64,000 bases of DNA from Actinocatenispora sera (GTDB lineage: Bacteria; Actinomycetota; Actinomycetes; Mycobacteriales; Micromonosporaceae), in assembly GCF_018324685.1 (NCBI RefSeq), contig NZ_AP023354.1, positions 1,984,001 through 2,048,000 on the forward strand, in the 5' to 3' direction. A program made the position numbers and the translations under genes. Under the pieces are notes generated by a model. That model worked only from the letters and a program-made list of their open reading frames with translations, searched no databases and was not told where the DNA came from. This document shows, piece by piece, positions 1-8,724 of this stretch. Position 1 is the first letter of the stretch. Every line of letters starts with the position of its first letter.

Positions 1-1
1 C

Positions 2-460
2 GCCGGACTGGGCAGGCGATTCGCCCCGGGCATCCGGCTGTTCGCCCCAGGCCGGGGCTGCGGGGGCCGGTGGCGCACCCCACGGCGTGGACTCCGGCGG
101 GATCTCCCGGCCGGCGGGCTGCTGCGGGTCGCCCCAAGGGTTGCTGCCCGCCGCGGGCGGCTCGCCCCACGGACCGTTGCCCGTCGGTGCCTGCGACTCG
201 CCCCACGGACCGTTGCCCGTCGGTGCCTGCGACTCGCCCCACGGACCGTTGCCCGTCGGTGCCGGCGGCTCGCCCCACGGCCCACCAGCGGGAGCGCCCG
301 GCTGGCCGGCGGGCGGCCAGGACGGCGGTTGCGCCGAGCCGGCGGGCGCCCGGTACTGGCCGGCAGCCGGTGGCTGGTCGACCGGCGTGCCGCAGCGCGG
401 GCAGATGCCCACGGCCGGTGGCACGCGCTCACCGCACGTCGAACACGTCCGGTCTTCCAT
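2..460 (-). CDS. Zinc-ribbon, Pro/Gly-rich repeat protein (3' end outside window)
   Basis: The frame opens at an ATG (458-460) behind a GGGAGGG ribosome site and runs off the window edge after 153 codons. The N-terminus is a short zinc ribbon with four cysteines at residues 6, 9, 20 and 23 (CSTCG and CPRCG). The rest is low-complexity Pro/Gly/Ala sequence with recurring PWGE motifs, including three identical-length 12-residue units encoded by a 36-bp tandem repeat. Zinc ribbons followed by such linkers are common at the N-terminus of actinobacterial membrane or secreted proteins, so a membrane segment may follow beyond the edge, but that is inference. Function unknown. Confidence 0.7.
   Translation of the reverse strand, partial: MEDRTCSTCGERVPPAVGICPRCGTPVDQPPAAGQYRAPAGSAQPPSWPPAGQPGAPAGGPWGEPPAPTGNGPWGESQAPTGNGPWGESQAPTGNGPWGEPPAAGSNPWGDPQQPAGREIPPESTPWGAPPAPAAPAWGEQPDARGESPAQSG
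161..268. repeat. Three tandem 36-bp coding repeats
   Basis: Units start at 161, 197 and 233 and are nearly identical; a fourth partial copy begins at 269. Each encodes 12 residues containing GPWGES and QAPTGN on the minus strand. The 36-bp unit keeps the reading frame, so copy number can change without breaking the gene. Confidence 0.9.
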
Positions 461-729
461 CGAGCCCTCCCAAGGCTTCCGGCAAACGCTCCGTTTCACG
501 GTGCCATATCGCCGCGATCAGGCCCACGCTGCGCATGGCCCGTCGAAGGGAACGTCACGCTGCCCGGTCACCATCGACCCGGCCCCGTGAGCCTACGAGG
601 CATCGGCGGCGCTCATTTGACAGGGACCACCCAGTTTGCCCACATCATGGGACCCGGCCGACCTCCCGCACGGACCGTACCGGTCGGGTACCGGCATGCA
701 GTGTCCGGTGCGTTCAACGGTGGGGTGAT

Positions 730-2256
730 TCAGCAGGTCGGCGACGGGCTCGCGGACCCCGACGGGCTGGGGCTCGGGCTGGGGCTGGGCGAACCGGAGC
801 CGGACGGCGAGGGACTCGCCGAACAGCTGGGCGACGGGGAGGTGCCGTCCCCGTCGCCACCGGACGGCGAGGTGGACGGCGACGTGGACCCCGACGGCGA
901 GGTCGACGGGCCGCCGGGGGTCGCCCCGGTGGAGCCGGACGGCGACGGGCTCGGCGAGGTACCCGACGGGGACGGGCCGGGGGAGGCCGGCGGCTTGGGC
1001 TTGGTCGGCTTCTTCTTCACCGCCGGCACCACCCGGGTGGCGCCGTAGAAGCCGCCCAGCGACAGCGGCACGACCTGCACCGGGATACCGAACGTCGGCG
1101 CCTGCACGATCTTCCCGTGCCCGACGTACATCGCGACGTGGTAGATCGAGGTGGACACCCCGGGGGTGTTGCCGTAGAAGACGAGGTCACCGGGCAGCAG
1201 CTTGGACAGCGGCACCGGCGAGCCGGCGGTCGCCCGGTACTGCTGGTCGGCGATGCGGGGCAGCGCCACCCCGGCATGCTGGTACGAGTCGAGCACCAGG
1301 CCGGAGCAGTCGTAGGCGTTCGGCCCCTCGGCCCCCCACACGTACGGCTTGCCGACCTGGTGCACCGCGAACCTGACCGCGGCGAGCGCCTTCGCGTTGG
1401 CCTGCATCCCGTCGACCGCGCCACCGATGGTGCCCCGGTACTGCTGGGCGGCCTGCTGCTGTTGCTGCTGCAGGGTCGACAGCGAGGCGTTGTTCTGGTC
1501 CTGCAGCTTCTTCAGGTCGGCCTTGGCCTGATCGAGCTGCTTGCGCAGCGACGCGTACCGGTCCTTGTCGGTGCGCTGGTCCTTCAGCGCCTTCTGGTAG
1601 GCCGCGTCGGCCGCCGCGTACAGCTTCTTGGCCTGCCGGTACGACGCGCCGGCCGAGCTGCCCTGCACGGTGCCGGGCTCGGCCAGCCACGGCGCGAGCT
1701 TCGCGAGCTGGCGGTACTCCCGGGCGGACGGGTCGAGGTGCCGCGGGATCTTCGCCGCGCTGCGGTACGCCTTGCTGCCGTTGTCGCCGGCCCGGCCCTG
1801 GAAGTAGTTCATCTCCTCCCGGGCCACGTCGAGGTTGCGCTTCGCCGCGTCCACGTTCGACTGGGCGGTGTCGATCTGGTCCTGCGCCTGCTTGGCCTGC
1901 TCGGCGAGGGTCTGCACCTTGACCGTCTGGGTGGCGATGCGGCTGCTCAGCGGCCCGGTCGGGTCGGTACCCGCGGCGGGCCGGCCGGTGCTGCCGGGCG
2001 TGCTGCCGGTGCTGGGGGGGACCACCGGGCCGCCGGTCTGCGGGCTGGCGCCGGCGTCCGGTGGTGCGGCCGGCGCGCCGCTGGTGCCGCCGTCCACGGC
2101 GGAGGCGCCGGTGGCGTTCGGCGCGGCGGAGGCGGTGCTGGGGCCGGTCGCGGCAGCGGTGCCGCCGGCGAACAGGATGACCGCGGCCAGACCGGCGGCC
2201 GCCAACCACGGTCGCCGTCGCATCCTGCGGTCTGTCCGCCGTGCCGCTTTCCGCAT
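730..2256 (-). CDS. Secreted NlpC/P60 (C40) cell-wall hydrolase with coiled coil and Ser/Pro tail
   Basis: 508 residues from the ATG at 2256; an ATG at 2271 and one at 2223 are alternatives. A positively charged start and a hydrophobic stretch (about residues 16-38) form a signal or membrane anchor. A long Gln/Lys/Ala-rich region predicts coiled coil, typical of RipA-like endopeptidases. The C40 domain has the catalytic YDCSGLV cysteine motif and the downstream IYHVAMYVG histidine motif; the family cleaves D-Glu-mDAP peptide bonds in peptidoglycan. The C-terminal 85 or so residues are almost pure Pro-Ser-Gly-Thr, probably a wall-spanning tail. Likely role: septal or growth-related wall remodelling. 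Divergent from the next gene. Confidence 0.9.
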   Translation of the reverse strand: MRKAARRTDRRMRRRPWLAAAGLAAVILFAGGTAAATGPSTASAAPNATGASAVDGGTSGAPAAPPDAGASPQTGGPVVPPSTGSTPGSTGRPAAGTDPTGPLSSRIATQTVKVQTLAEQAKQAQDQIDTAQSNVDAAKRNLDVAREEMNYFQGRAGDNGSKAYRSAAKIPRHLDPSAREYRQLAKLAPWLAEPGTVQGSSAGASYRQAKKLYAAADAAYQKALKDQRTDKDRYASLRKQLDQAKADLKKLQDQNNASLSTLQQQQQQAAQQYRGTIGGAVDGMQANAKALAAVRFAVHQVGKPYVWGAEGPNAYDCSGLVLDSYQHAGVALPRIADQQYRATAGSPVPLSKLLPGDLVFYGNTPGVSTSIYHVAMYVGHGKIVQAPTFGIPVQVVPLSLGGFYGATRVVPAVKKKPTKPKPPASPGPSPSGTSPSPSPSGSTGATPGGPSTSPSGSTSPSTSPSGGDGDGTSPSPSCSASPSPSGSGSPSPSPSPSPSGSASPSPTC

Positions 2257-2551
2257 GTCACCATCCCGCATCACGGTCGCCGGGCCCGATCGCCGCGGCC
2301 AAGCTGCGCGCCGCGGCCGCCGTTGTCGACTTCGACCGCAGACCCTGATGAACCTCGCCAAGGCGGTCACCACGGTACGGCACCCACCGCGAACCTTCCA
2401 CCGATCACCGGTCACAAAAGCCTGTGAGCAGGAGGTGCCGTGCGGACGTCCGAGGGGGGTGCCCGATCCACCGCGACCGGGCTCGTAGGCTCGTCGGTAC
2501 GAGTCGCAGACGGTGCCGGCGCAGGTCGGTGGCGGGGAGAGGAGTTGCGCC

Positions 2552-3187
2552 ATGGCGGCGCCAGAACTGTCGGTACGCGCCGACATCGAGGCCAGGCTGG
2601 CCGCCGGTGCCCGGCTGACCGCCGAGGACGGGGTCGCACTGCTCGGCGGCGACGACCTGTCCTGGCTCGGCGGCCTCGCGCACGCCCGCCGCACGGCCAC
2701 CGCCGGCGCGGTCACCAGCTTCCTGCCGGTCACCGATCCGGCCGCGACGCCGCACGTGCTGACCTGGCAGTACGCCTCGGGTCAGCCGGCCGCCGACCGG
2801 GTCGCCGAGCTGCTCGCGTTGCGGGACGAGCCGGCCCGGGTGTTCGCGCCGGTACGCGCCGCGGCCGGGCCGGACGGGCACCAGGTGTCGCCGGCGGAGA
2901 TCCTCAAGCTGTTCGCGGTGTGCCGGCTGCTGTTCGACCAGACCGTCACGATCGGGTGCGACCTGGCCAGTCACCCGGAGTCGACGGCGCAGTTGCTGCT
3001 CGACTTCGGCGTCGCCGACCTGCTGGTCCCGGCCGACGGCTTCGACCCGCAGCACGTCGCCGAGCTGATCTGGGACGCCAACGGCACCCCGGTGCACCGC
3101 GCCCCCGATTTCACCACCGTCCACGACTACGGCCCGGCCACCCCACCGGCCGCCCGCCGCGCCCAGCCCCAGTCCGTCTTCACCTGA
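2552..3187 (+). CDS. MqnC/MqnE-like protein lacking the radical-SAM core
   Basis: ATG at 2552 is preceded by GGGGAGAGGAG, so it is preferred over the upstream in-frame GTG at 2513; 211 residues. Residues 21-45 (LTAEDGVALL..DDLSWLG) match the N-terminal helix of the menaquinone radical-SAM enzymes MqnE and MqnC, and residues 115-190 (LKLFAVCRLLFD, then QLLLDFGVADL and a final VAELIW helix) match their C-terminal region. The roughly 200-residue TIM-barrel section with CxxxCxxC is absent, so it cannot bind the SAM cluster. It may be a non-catalytic paralogue or partner; mqnA and mqnC lie elsewhere in this window. A TAGGCT -10-like hexamer at 2486-2491 could drive it. Confidence 0.7.
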   Translation: MAAPELSVRADIEARLAAGARLTAEDGVALLGGDDLSWLGGLAHARRTATAGAVTSFLPVTDPAATPHVLTWQYASGQPAADRVAELLALRDEPARVFAPVRAAAGPDGHQVSPAEILKLFAVCRLLFDQTVTIGCDLASHPESTAQLLLDFGVADLLVPADGFDPQHVAELIWDANGTPVHRAPDFTTVHDYGPATPPAARRAQPQSVFT

Positions 3188-3278
3188 CCCCCGACGCCGC
3201 CGAGCCCGTCCCGACGCTCCGAAGCGAGCCGGGCGGGGTCAGGATCTCGTCTCTGGTTCCCCGGTAGGGGGTTGTCAA

Positions 3279-3313
3279 GGGGGCGGCGCGCCCGAGCTGG
3301 GTTCCCCGCCCCC
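3279..3313. terminator. Hairpin between convergent genes
   Basis: GGGGGCGG (3279-3286) pairs with CCGCCCCC (3306-3313) across a 19-nt loop. It lies in the 142-nt gap between two convergent genes. There is no T-run, as usual in very GC-rich actinobacteria. Confidence 0.4.
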
Positions 3314-3329
3314 TGATCGGCAACGCGGA

Positions 3330-4508
3330 TCAGTGGTGCAGGTTGGAGAACTCCTGGCGAACGATCCCACCCAGGATCGCGCACCAGGTCGTGGTGTCGG
3401 CGAGCCCGTTCGGCGGCAGCCCGTGCAGCCGCTGCATCTGGCGTACCGCCTGCCGGGTGGCGCCGTCGTAGGTGCCGTCGACGGTCACGTCGTAGCCCTT
3501 GTGCGCGAGGATGCTCTGCGCCGCCTTCACCGCGTCGCCGGTGGCGTGCGGCAGCAGCCGGGGTGCGAGCGCCTCCCAGGTCGGCTGGGTGACGGTACCG
3601 TCGCTGGCCACCTCGAAGCCGTGCTTGGCCTGGAAGTCCTGCACCGCGGCGAGCGTCGCGGCGTCGAACGCGGCGTTCGGCGTCACCGTGTCGTACCCGT
3701 TCGCGACGAGCAGGTACTGCAGGGTGGTCACGGTCGAGCCGGCGGACGAGGTGAAGATGTCCGGCCAGGTGCGGGCCGGCACGTCGGCCAGGCGTTCGCC
3801 GCAGGCGGCGGCGACCTCGCGGCGCAGCGTCGGGAACTCGCGGTAGAAGGCGATGCCGGGGCAGTCGGTGTTGTTCCAGTCCCAGTGGCCGAAGATGTTC
3901 CACGCGTGGATGCCGTACTGCTGGCAGATGGTGGTGCAGAGCCGGACGAGCGAGGCGAACTGCTTCACCGTCGGGGTCTCGGTGATGTAGGTGCCCTCGT
4001 TCTCGATGCCGATCGACTGGGTGTTCTCGCCGACGCAGTGCGCGCCCTGCACCTGCTGGGTGCCGAGTTCCAGCGACGGCAGCGACTCGTGCCGGCCCTC
4101 CAGCACGTACCCGCCGCGGCTGACGGTGAAGTGCTGGCCGGTGTCGGCCCAGCCGTTGTGGTCCATGTGCAGGTCCTGGCAGTCGCGCGCCAGCTGCTTG
4201 GCATGTTCCTCGGAGTAGTCGGTGACGTTCGGGAACGCCATGTGGTGCACCACGATCTTGCGGGTGGTGCCGTACCGGATGGTCAGGTCGCTGTCCGGGA
4301 CGAACCGGGCGTCCCAGCCGGCGCAGTCGATGATCCACGGGATCTTGGTGGTGGGCGCCGCGGCGTCGGCGGCGGTGGCGCTGGAGTCGGCGAGCGCGGC
4401 GTCGGCGCCGGCGAGCAGTCCGAGGCCGGCGGCGCCGGCGACGGCCGCGCCACCGACGCCGGTACGGACGACGGTGCGGCGGCTGATGCCGTGCTGGGGT
4501 GGGGTCAT
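3330..4508 (-). CDS. Tat-exported N-acetylmuramoyl-L-alanine amidase with two peptidoglycan-binding repeats
   Basis: ATG at 4508 has a GAAGGGA site; 392 residues. The start carries a twin-arginine signal (SRRTVVR) followed by an Ala/Gly-rich hydrophobic segment. Residues 80-235 form an Amidase_2/PGRP fold: candidate zinc ligands are H88 or H89 (VVHHM), H208 (FGHWD) and C216 (TDCPG). Two peptidoglycan-binding type-1 repeats follow (VTTLQYLLVANGYD and KAAQSILAHKGYD). The enzyme should cut the bond between muramic acid and L-Ala outside the cell. It converges on the MqnE-like gene and is followed upstream by no obvious operon partner. Confidence 0.92.
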   Translation of the reverse strand: MTPPQHGISRRTVVRTGVGGAAVAGAAGLGLLAGADAALADSSATAADAAAPTTKIPWIIDCAGWDARFVPDSDLTIRYGTTRKIVVHHMAFPNVTDYSEEHAKQLARDCQDLHMDHNGWADTGQHFTVSRGGYVLEGRHESLPSLELGTQQVQGAHCVGENTQSIGIENEGTYITETPTVKQFASLVRLCTTICQQYGIHAWNIFGHWDWNNTDCPGIAFYREFPTLRREVAAACGERLADVPARTWPDIFTSSAGSTVTTLQYLLVANGYDTVTPNAAFDAATLAAVQDFQAKHGFEVASDGTVTQPTWEALAPRLLPHATGDAVKAAQSILAHKGYDVTVDGTYDGATRQAVRQMQRLHGLPPNGLADTTTWCAILGGIVRQEFSNLHH

Positions 4509-4638
4509 GTGGGGTCCCTTCCGGCTATGGCAGAGATATGCGGGAAGTGGTGCCGACACCGGAGAATATTGTCAATCGGGGCCGCGGCGACCCCCGTGCG
4601 GACACCCACCCCCGAATCGTGACCTGCCGCCTCCCAGA

Positions 4639-5205
4639 TCACCGCAGTTCGGACGGTCGGAACCGCTGCGCGGCGTTCCAGGCGGCCTGTTGCTCGCCGG
4701 CGCGGCGCCACAGGGTGGCCAGGTCGGCCGGCGGCAGCGGGGGCAGCCCGAACTCGTCGGCCAGGACCGCGGCGAACTCGTCCACGTCGGTCAGCTCGCG
4801 GGTGTCCCCGGCCGGCGCGAGGAACCCGTCGCCGAAGCCGACGTCGGCCAGCATCGGCCCGCGCTCGGTGCCGACCAGCAGGGCGAGATGGTTGCCCCAG
4901 GCGGATTCGCCGTCCCGGAGCCGGTTGACCGCGGCGCGAACGAGCCGGACCGAGAATCCCAGCTCGCGCAGCAGCAGCCCGAACGCGCCGTTCAGCTCGA
5001 AACAGAAACCGCCGTGGCGCTCCTCGACCACGCGGCGGAACAGCGCGTCGCGGGTCAGCGCCGGCACCCGCCCCAGCTGGATGCCGAGGTTCTCGTACGG
5101 CACCGTCGCGAGATGCGCGCGGTGCAGCGCCGCGAGGGTGTCGGAATCGGCCCGCACCGGGCCGGCATGCCCGATCCGCCGCAGGTACTCGGTTGCCTCG
5201 GTCAC
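4639..5205 (-). CDS. Arylamine N-acetyltransferase with an internal deletion
   Basis: 188 residues from a GTG at 5205 (no strong ribosome site). The catalytic triad of NAT enzymes is intact: C68 in HGGFCFELNG, H106 in GNHLALL and D121 in LADVGFGD. Family members are normally about 260-280 residues. Here the sequence jumps from GFGDGFLAP straight to a segment (TRELTDVDEFAAVLADEFGL) that belongs near the C-terminus, so about 90-100 residues of the middle beta-barrel domain, which helps bind acetyl-CoA, are missing near residues 131-137. The frame is clean. It may be inactive or a minimal variant; either is inference. Confidence 0.75.
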   Translation of the reverse strand: MTEATEYLRRIGHAGPVRADSDTLAALHRAHLATVPYENLGIQLGRVPALTRDALFRRVVEERHGGFCFELNGAFGLLLRELGFSVRLVRAAVNRLRDGESAWGNHLALLVGTERGPMLADVGFGDGFLAPAGDTRELTDVDEFAAVLADEFGLPPLPPADLATLWRRAGEQQAAWNAAQRFRPSELR

Positions 5206-5334
5206 GGCGCGATCATGCCCGACCGGTACGACGGCCGACGGGGGTGCCGGGCGGCCCGCGTACCCTCGGTCAGGGGCTGGTGAGGTGCGGACCGTGCAGC
5301 AGGCCCGACAGCTGTCGGCGAGGGCAGGAGTGCG

Positions 5335-5751
5335 ATGGAGCGGGCGAAGTTTCCGCGCCGCGATCCGGACGGCCGGGTGGCGCGGTTCGGCGACCTGATC
5401 GCCGCCGCGGTCGTCTGGCTGGTGGTGGCGTTCCTGGCGCTGACCGTCATCGACGTGCTCAGCTCGCTGGTGGGGGTCGGCGACGTGGGCTCGTCCCGCG
5501 GCTGGCTGATCGCGATCCTGGCGCTCTGGCTGTACGTCGAGGACTTCCGGGCCTGGCGCGGGGTGCGTTCCCGGCTCGGCATCATGCTGATCGCGCTGCT
5601 GCTCGCGATCCTGGTCGGCGGCGCCGCCGGGTACGGGCTGGCCTACCTGGCGTCGGGGCTGCCGGCGCTGGTCACCGGCTCGGTCGGGGCCGCGGTCGGC
5701 GTCCTGGTCTACGCGCCGATCTGGTTCTACGGCATTCGTTTCGTGGAGTGA
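5335..5751 (+). CDS. Small four-helix membrane protein
   Basis: 138 residues, ATG at 5335 with GGCAGGAG upstream. Hydrophobic stretches at about residues 21-43, 58-70, 80-110 and 112-136 suggest three to four membrane helices. Charged N-terminus (RAKFPRRD) is probably cytoplasmic. No catalytic motif is visible and I do not recognise the family. It sits 13 nt before the next small membrane gene, so the two are probably cotranscribed. Confidence 0.75.
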   Translation: MERAKFPRRDPDGRVARFGDLIAAAVVWLVVAFLALTVIDVLSSLVGVGDVGSSRGWLIAILALWLYVEDFRAWRGVRSRLGIMLIALLLAILVGGAAGYGLAYLASGLPALVTGSVGAAVGVLVYAPIWFYGIRFVE

Positions 5752-5764
5752 GGGAGACACGACG

Positions 5765-6025
5765 GTGAGCCCTGCGGTGAAGTACACGCTCGGGCGGATC
5801 GGGTTGTTCGTCGTCATCGGTGCCGTGGTGTATCCGTTCGGGCTCAACCTGTTCGTCACGCTGATGATCGCGCTGGTCGTCTCGATGCCGCTGTCCTACT
5901 TCGCGCTGCGCAAGTGGCGGGAGCAGATGGCCGAGCGCATCGACGGCTCGGTGCAGCGGCGCAAGGAGGAGAAGCAGCGGCTGCGCGCCGCGCTCTCCGG
6001 CGACGACGAGAACGACGACAAGTAG
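5765..6025 (+). CDS. DUF4229-like small membrane protein
   Basis: 86 residues from a GTG at 5765 with GAGGGAGAC upstream. Two membrane helices (about residues 8-25 and 28-46) are followed by a strongly charged tail rich in Lys, Arg and Glu ending in Asp/Glu residues. The pattern VKYTLGRIGLF... and ...YFALRKWREQM matches actinobacterial DUF4229 proteins, often found near menaquinone or respiratory genes. Function unknown. Confidence 0.75.
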   Translation: MSPAVKYTLGRIGLFVVIGAVVYPFGLNLFVTLMIALVVSMPLSYFALRKWREQMAERIDGSVQRRKEEKQRLRAALSGDDENDDK

Positions 6026-6138
6026 GCCCGAACGCCGGCCGGCGCCAGCGTGATTGACCGTCGGCCCGCCGGTCGCCGCGTGGGGGAACGCGACGCCCGA
6101 CGGGCCGGACGCTCGGGTGCGTACCCGAGAGGCCGGTG

Positions 6139-6161
6139 GCGGCGTCCGGGCGAGACGCCGC
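6139..6161. terminator. Hairpin between convergent genes
   Basis: Perfect 8-bp stem GCGGCGTC / GACGCCGC with a 7-nt loop, in the 155-nt gap between the DUF4229 gene and the convergent peptidase gene. No T-run. Confidence 0.45.
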
Positions 6162-6180
6162 AGCCGGTGGCGGTTGCCGG

Positions 6181-7551
6181 TCAGCCCCAGTTGGGGTTGT
6201 GCCGGTCGGTGGGCTTCGGCCACGGCAGGTGCGAGGCCTTGTACAGGTAGGCGACGCCGCCGGAACCGCTGCCGGTGCCGCCGCTGGTCAGGTGGCGCTT
6301 GGTGCGCAGCCAGATCGTCTCGAACTGGTGCCGCTTGTACACGTGCCGCACCTTGCTGTCGTCCGCCGACGCCGGGTCGTTGACGATCACGTCGCCGTCG
6401 TCGGTGAAGCCGACGATCACCAGCAGGTGGCCGGAGGTGTTGTAGCCGGCGCCGTCGAGCTCGGTGGCGTAGAACGACACCGAGCAGACCACCGGGATGC
6501 CGCTCGCGACCAGCCGCTCCGCCTCGTTCAGCGAGCGGATCTGGGTGACGATGCAGTCCAGCCCGCCGTACGTCGCCGCGTACGCGGCGTTGAACGGCCA
6601 GTTCCCGCAGCCCTCGTACTGGTAGTCGTAGGTGTACCGGGCCGAGTAGTCGACCTGCGGATCGGCGTAGCTCGGGTCGACCCACGCCAGCTGCCGGGCG
6701 GTCGGGTCCTTGCCCCAGCGGTACAGGACCATCGTGGTCGAGGTCGGGCTGCACCAGGCCTCGCCGCCGTTGTCGTACTCCGGGTACTGGCCGGCGTGGA
6801 TGTCCTGCGAGAACGTCGGGACGTCGATCTCCACGCCGTGCTTGAGGCCGAAGGTCGACACCGGCACGTCGAACCGGGCCGGGATGGTGGACGCGAACGC
6901 GCCCAGCCGGTACACCAGCGGGGTCGCGTGGCTGCCCTTCGGCCGATACAGCGTGAGCCGCAGCTGGTAGTCGGTGAGCAGCACGCCGTTCGCGGCGTCG
7001 TCCGAGTCGACCGCGAACGTGTCGGTGTACACGCCGGACCACTCGTCGCCCTGGCCGTCCAGCGAGGTACGGCGGATGTCGGCGTCGCTGTCGCCGGCCG
7101 TCCAGCGCCCCATCACGTACCACGGGGTCTTGTTGCCGGTGGTGTAGCTGCCCTGCATCTCGATCTGGATCCAGGTGCCTTCCGGGGTGTCGGCGTTCCA
7201 CGACGCGACGAGCTCGGTGGCGCCGAAGTCGAGCTTGTACACCGGCGAGGTCCACGTCGCGTACTCGTACTCGCGGGTGGTGCTGGTGTGCGGGTCGGTG
7301 TAGCTGGTGGTGCCGACCGGACGTGCGATCACCACGCCGGGCCGGCGACCCGGCCACGCCACGGTGCCGTCGTTGTGGCCGCGGAGCCAGTCGGCGAACT
7401 TCGTGTGGGCGTGATAGTTGATCGGGACGTCGTCGGTGGCGGCGTTGCGGCTCGGCGCGGCAAGGGCGCTACCGGGCACGACCAGTGCACCGGTGACCGC
7501 GGCCGCGCCACCGAGCAGCGTGCGTCTGCTGACCGAGAGGGAACGTGTCAT
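6181..7551 (-). CDS. Tat-exported C39-like cysteine peptidase
   Basis: 456 residues, ATG at 7551 behind GGAG. A twin-arginine signal (VSRRTLLGG) plus hydrophobic segment precedes AxA at residues 29-32. Residues 40-230 form a beta-rich region of unknown role; residues 240-420 are a papain-like C39 domain with C267 in GEAWCSPTSTTM, H375 in SGHLLVIVGF and D392 in IVNDPAS as catalytic triad. Such secreted C39-like proteases are frequent in actinomycetes; substrate unknown. Converges on the DUF4229 gene and diverges from the CAP gene. Confidence 0.88.
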   Translation of the reverse strand: MTRSLSVSRRTLLGGAAAVTGALVVPGSALAAPSRNAATDDVPINYHAHTKFADWLRGHNDGTVAWPGRRPGVVIARPVGTTSYTDPHTSTTREYEYATWTSPVYKLDFGATELVASWNADTPEGTWIQIEMQGSYTTGNKTPWYVMGRWTAGDSDADIRRTSLDGQGDEWSGVYTDTFAVDSDDAANGVLLTDYQLRLTLYRPKGSHATPLVYRLGAFASTIPARFDVPVSTFGLKHGVEIDVPTFSQDIHAGQYPEYDNGGEAWCSPTSTTMVLYRWGKDPTARQLAWVDPSYADPQVDYSARYTYDYQYEGCGNWPFNAAYAATYGGLDCIVTQIRSLNEAERLVASGIPVVCSVSFYATELDGAGYNTSGHLLVIVGFTDDGDVIVNDPASADDSKVRHVYKRHQFETIWLRTKRHLTSGGTGSGSGGVAYLYKASHLPWPKPTDRHNPNWG

Positions 7552-7745
7552 TGCAGCTCCATATGCGCAAAGGTTCCACGACGCCCGTCACTATTCTCCA
7601 GGTCGAGAACTTTCGCCAGGGCTTCGGTTGGATGGAAGATTTCTCGTTACCGGGCAAAGAGGGGCCGATCGTCCGGGTATGACCGCACGTGGCGCGCGCC
7701 ACCTATGGGCTGCGCTGCCAGCAGTTCGCCCGATACGGTGACGCG

Positions 7746-8612
7746 ATGCGCGGGGCACGCCGATCGGCACGGGCCGAAGAGACACCGCAGATCCGCCGCA
7801 CCCTCCGCGACTTCGGCTGGACACCACCCGGCGAAACCGGTACGCCGACCGGCGGCACGCCGTCGCCCGGCCCCGGCCGGCACCGCACCCGACGCCACCG
7901 CGGCCGCCGCATCGCGGTACTGGTCGCCGTCACGCTCGCGATCGCCGTGCCCGCCGCCGGCGGGTACGGGTGGCACTGGGTGCACCAGCACCCGCACGGC
8001 GTCGTCGGCACCGCCTTCGGCGTCGACGATGGGCGCGGCGCGCCGGACCGCGCCAGCCGCGGCGGTGCCCGTACCACCCCGTCCGGGTCGCCGAGCGCGT
8101 CGACGTCCACGTCGCCGTCGGCGTCGGCCAGCCCGTCGAAGCGGGCGACGAAGTCCGCGAAACCGAGCCACTCGGCCTCGCACTCGACCCGGTCCAGCAC
8201 GTCGCCCGAGTCGACCGGCACCAGCCTGGCCAGCCAGTACGAGCAGCAGGTGCTGATCGAGATCAACGCGGCGCGGAAGTCCGCCGGCTGCGGCGCCCTG
8301 CGGTACGACTCCCGGCTGGCCAAGGCGTCCCGCGCGCACAGCGAGGACATGGCCGCGCACAACTACTTCGACCACACCGCGCCCAACGGCAGCACCCCGT
8401 GGGACCGGGCCAAGGCCGCCGGCTACGACCAGCCGTCCGCGGAGAACATCGCCGCCGGCCAGCGCACCCCGCACGATGCGGTGCAGGCCTGGCTGCACAG
8501 CTCCGGCCACCGCGCCAACATCATGAACTGCGACTCGCACGCCACCGGCATCGGTTTCGCCCGCGGCGGCAGCTACGGCTACTACTGGACCGAGCTGTTC
8601 GGGTACGTGTGA
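7746..8612 (+). CDS. CAP/SCP-domain extracellular protein
   Basis: 288 residues from the ATG at 7746 (an in-frame GTG at 7689 would add 19 residues). A cytoplasmic head with basic residues precedes one membrane helix (about 55-72), then a Ser/Thr/Pro/Lys-rich linker (about 105-160). Residues 165-288 are a CAP domain: HSEDMAAHNYFDH, AENIA and SSGHRANIM carry the conserved His, Glu and His of the family. Two cysteines (182 and 262) could pair. CAP proteins of Gram-positives are secreted; no enzymatic role is established. Confidence 0.88.
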   Translation: MRGARRSARAEETPQIRRTLRDFGWTPPGETGTPTGGTPSPGPGRHRTRRHRGRRIAVLVAVTLAIAVPAAGGYGWHWVHQHPHGVVGTAFGVDDGRGAPDRASRGGARTTPSGSPSASTSTSPSASASPSKRATKSAKPSHSASHSTRSSTSPESTGTSLASQYEQQVLIEINAARKSAGCGALRYDSRLAKASRAHSEDMAAHNYFDHTAPNGSTPWDRAKAAGYDQPSAENIAAGQRTPHDAVQAWLHSSGHRANIMNCDSHATGIGFARGGSYGYYWTELFGYV

Positions 8613-8637
8613 GCCGCCGACGGCCGGCGCGACCCGG

Positions 8638-8724
8638 CTACCGGTCGCGGTGGGCGTGGGCGGCGCCGAGCACGAACGCCAGTACCAGACTGAACAGCCA
8701 ACCCAGCGCGATCGGCACGCTCAC
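8638..8724 (-). CDS. 28-residue membrane peptide, coupled to upstream gene
   Basis: A GTG at 8724 overlaps the TGA of the preceding gene (GTGA, 8721-8724), the classic arrangement for translational coupling. The product is a single hydrophobic helix (VPIALGWLFSLVLAFVLG) ending in AHAHRDR. Codon third positions are mostly G or C. Too short for ordinary gene callers. Function unknown. Confidence 0.6.
   Translation of the reverse strand: MSVPIALGWLFSLVLAFVLGAAHAHRDR

Noticed and set aside
161-268. 36-bp repeats as a CRISPR array
   Set aside because: The repeats abut directly without spacers, lie in a reading frame and encode a periodic peptide; no cas gene is present.
617-622. TTGACA as a -35 element for a plus-strand gene
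   Set aside because: No acceptable -10 lies 16-18 nt downstream and no plus-strand gene follows for almost 2 kb.
70-2427. Very long plus-strand open frame opposite the NlpC/P60 gene
   Set aside because: It is antisense to a gene with clear catalytic motifs, consists of Arg/Gly/Ala-rich low-complexity translation and has no ribosome site or homology. Many similar antisense frames in this GC-rich window were discarded for the same reason.
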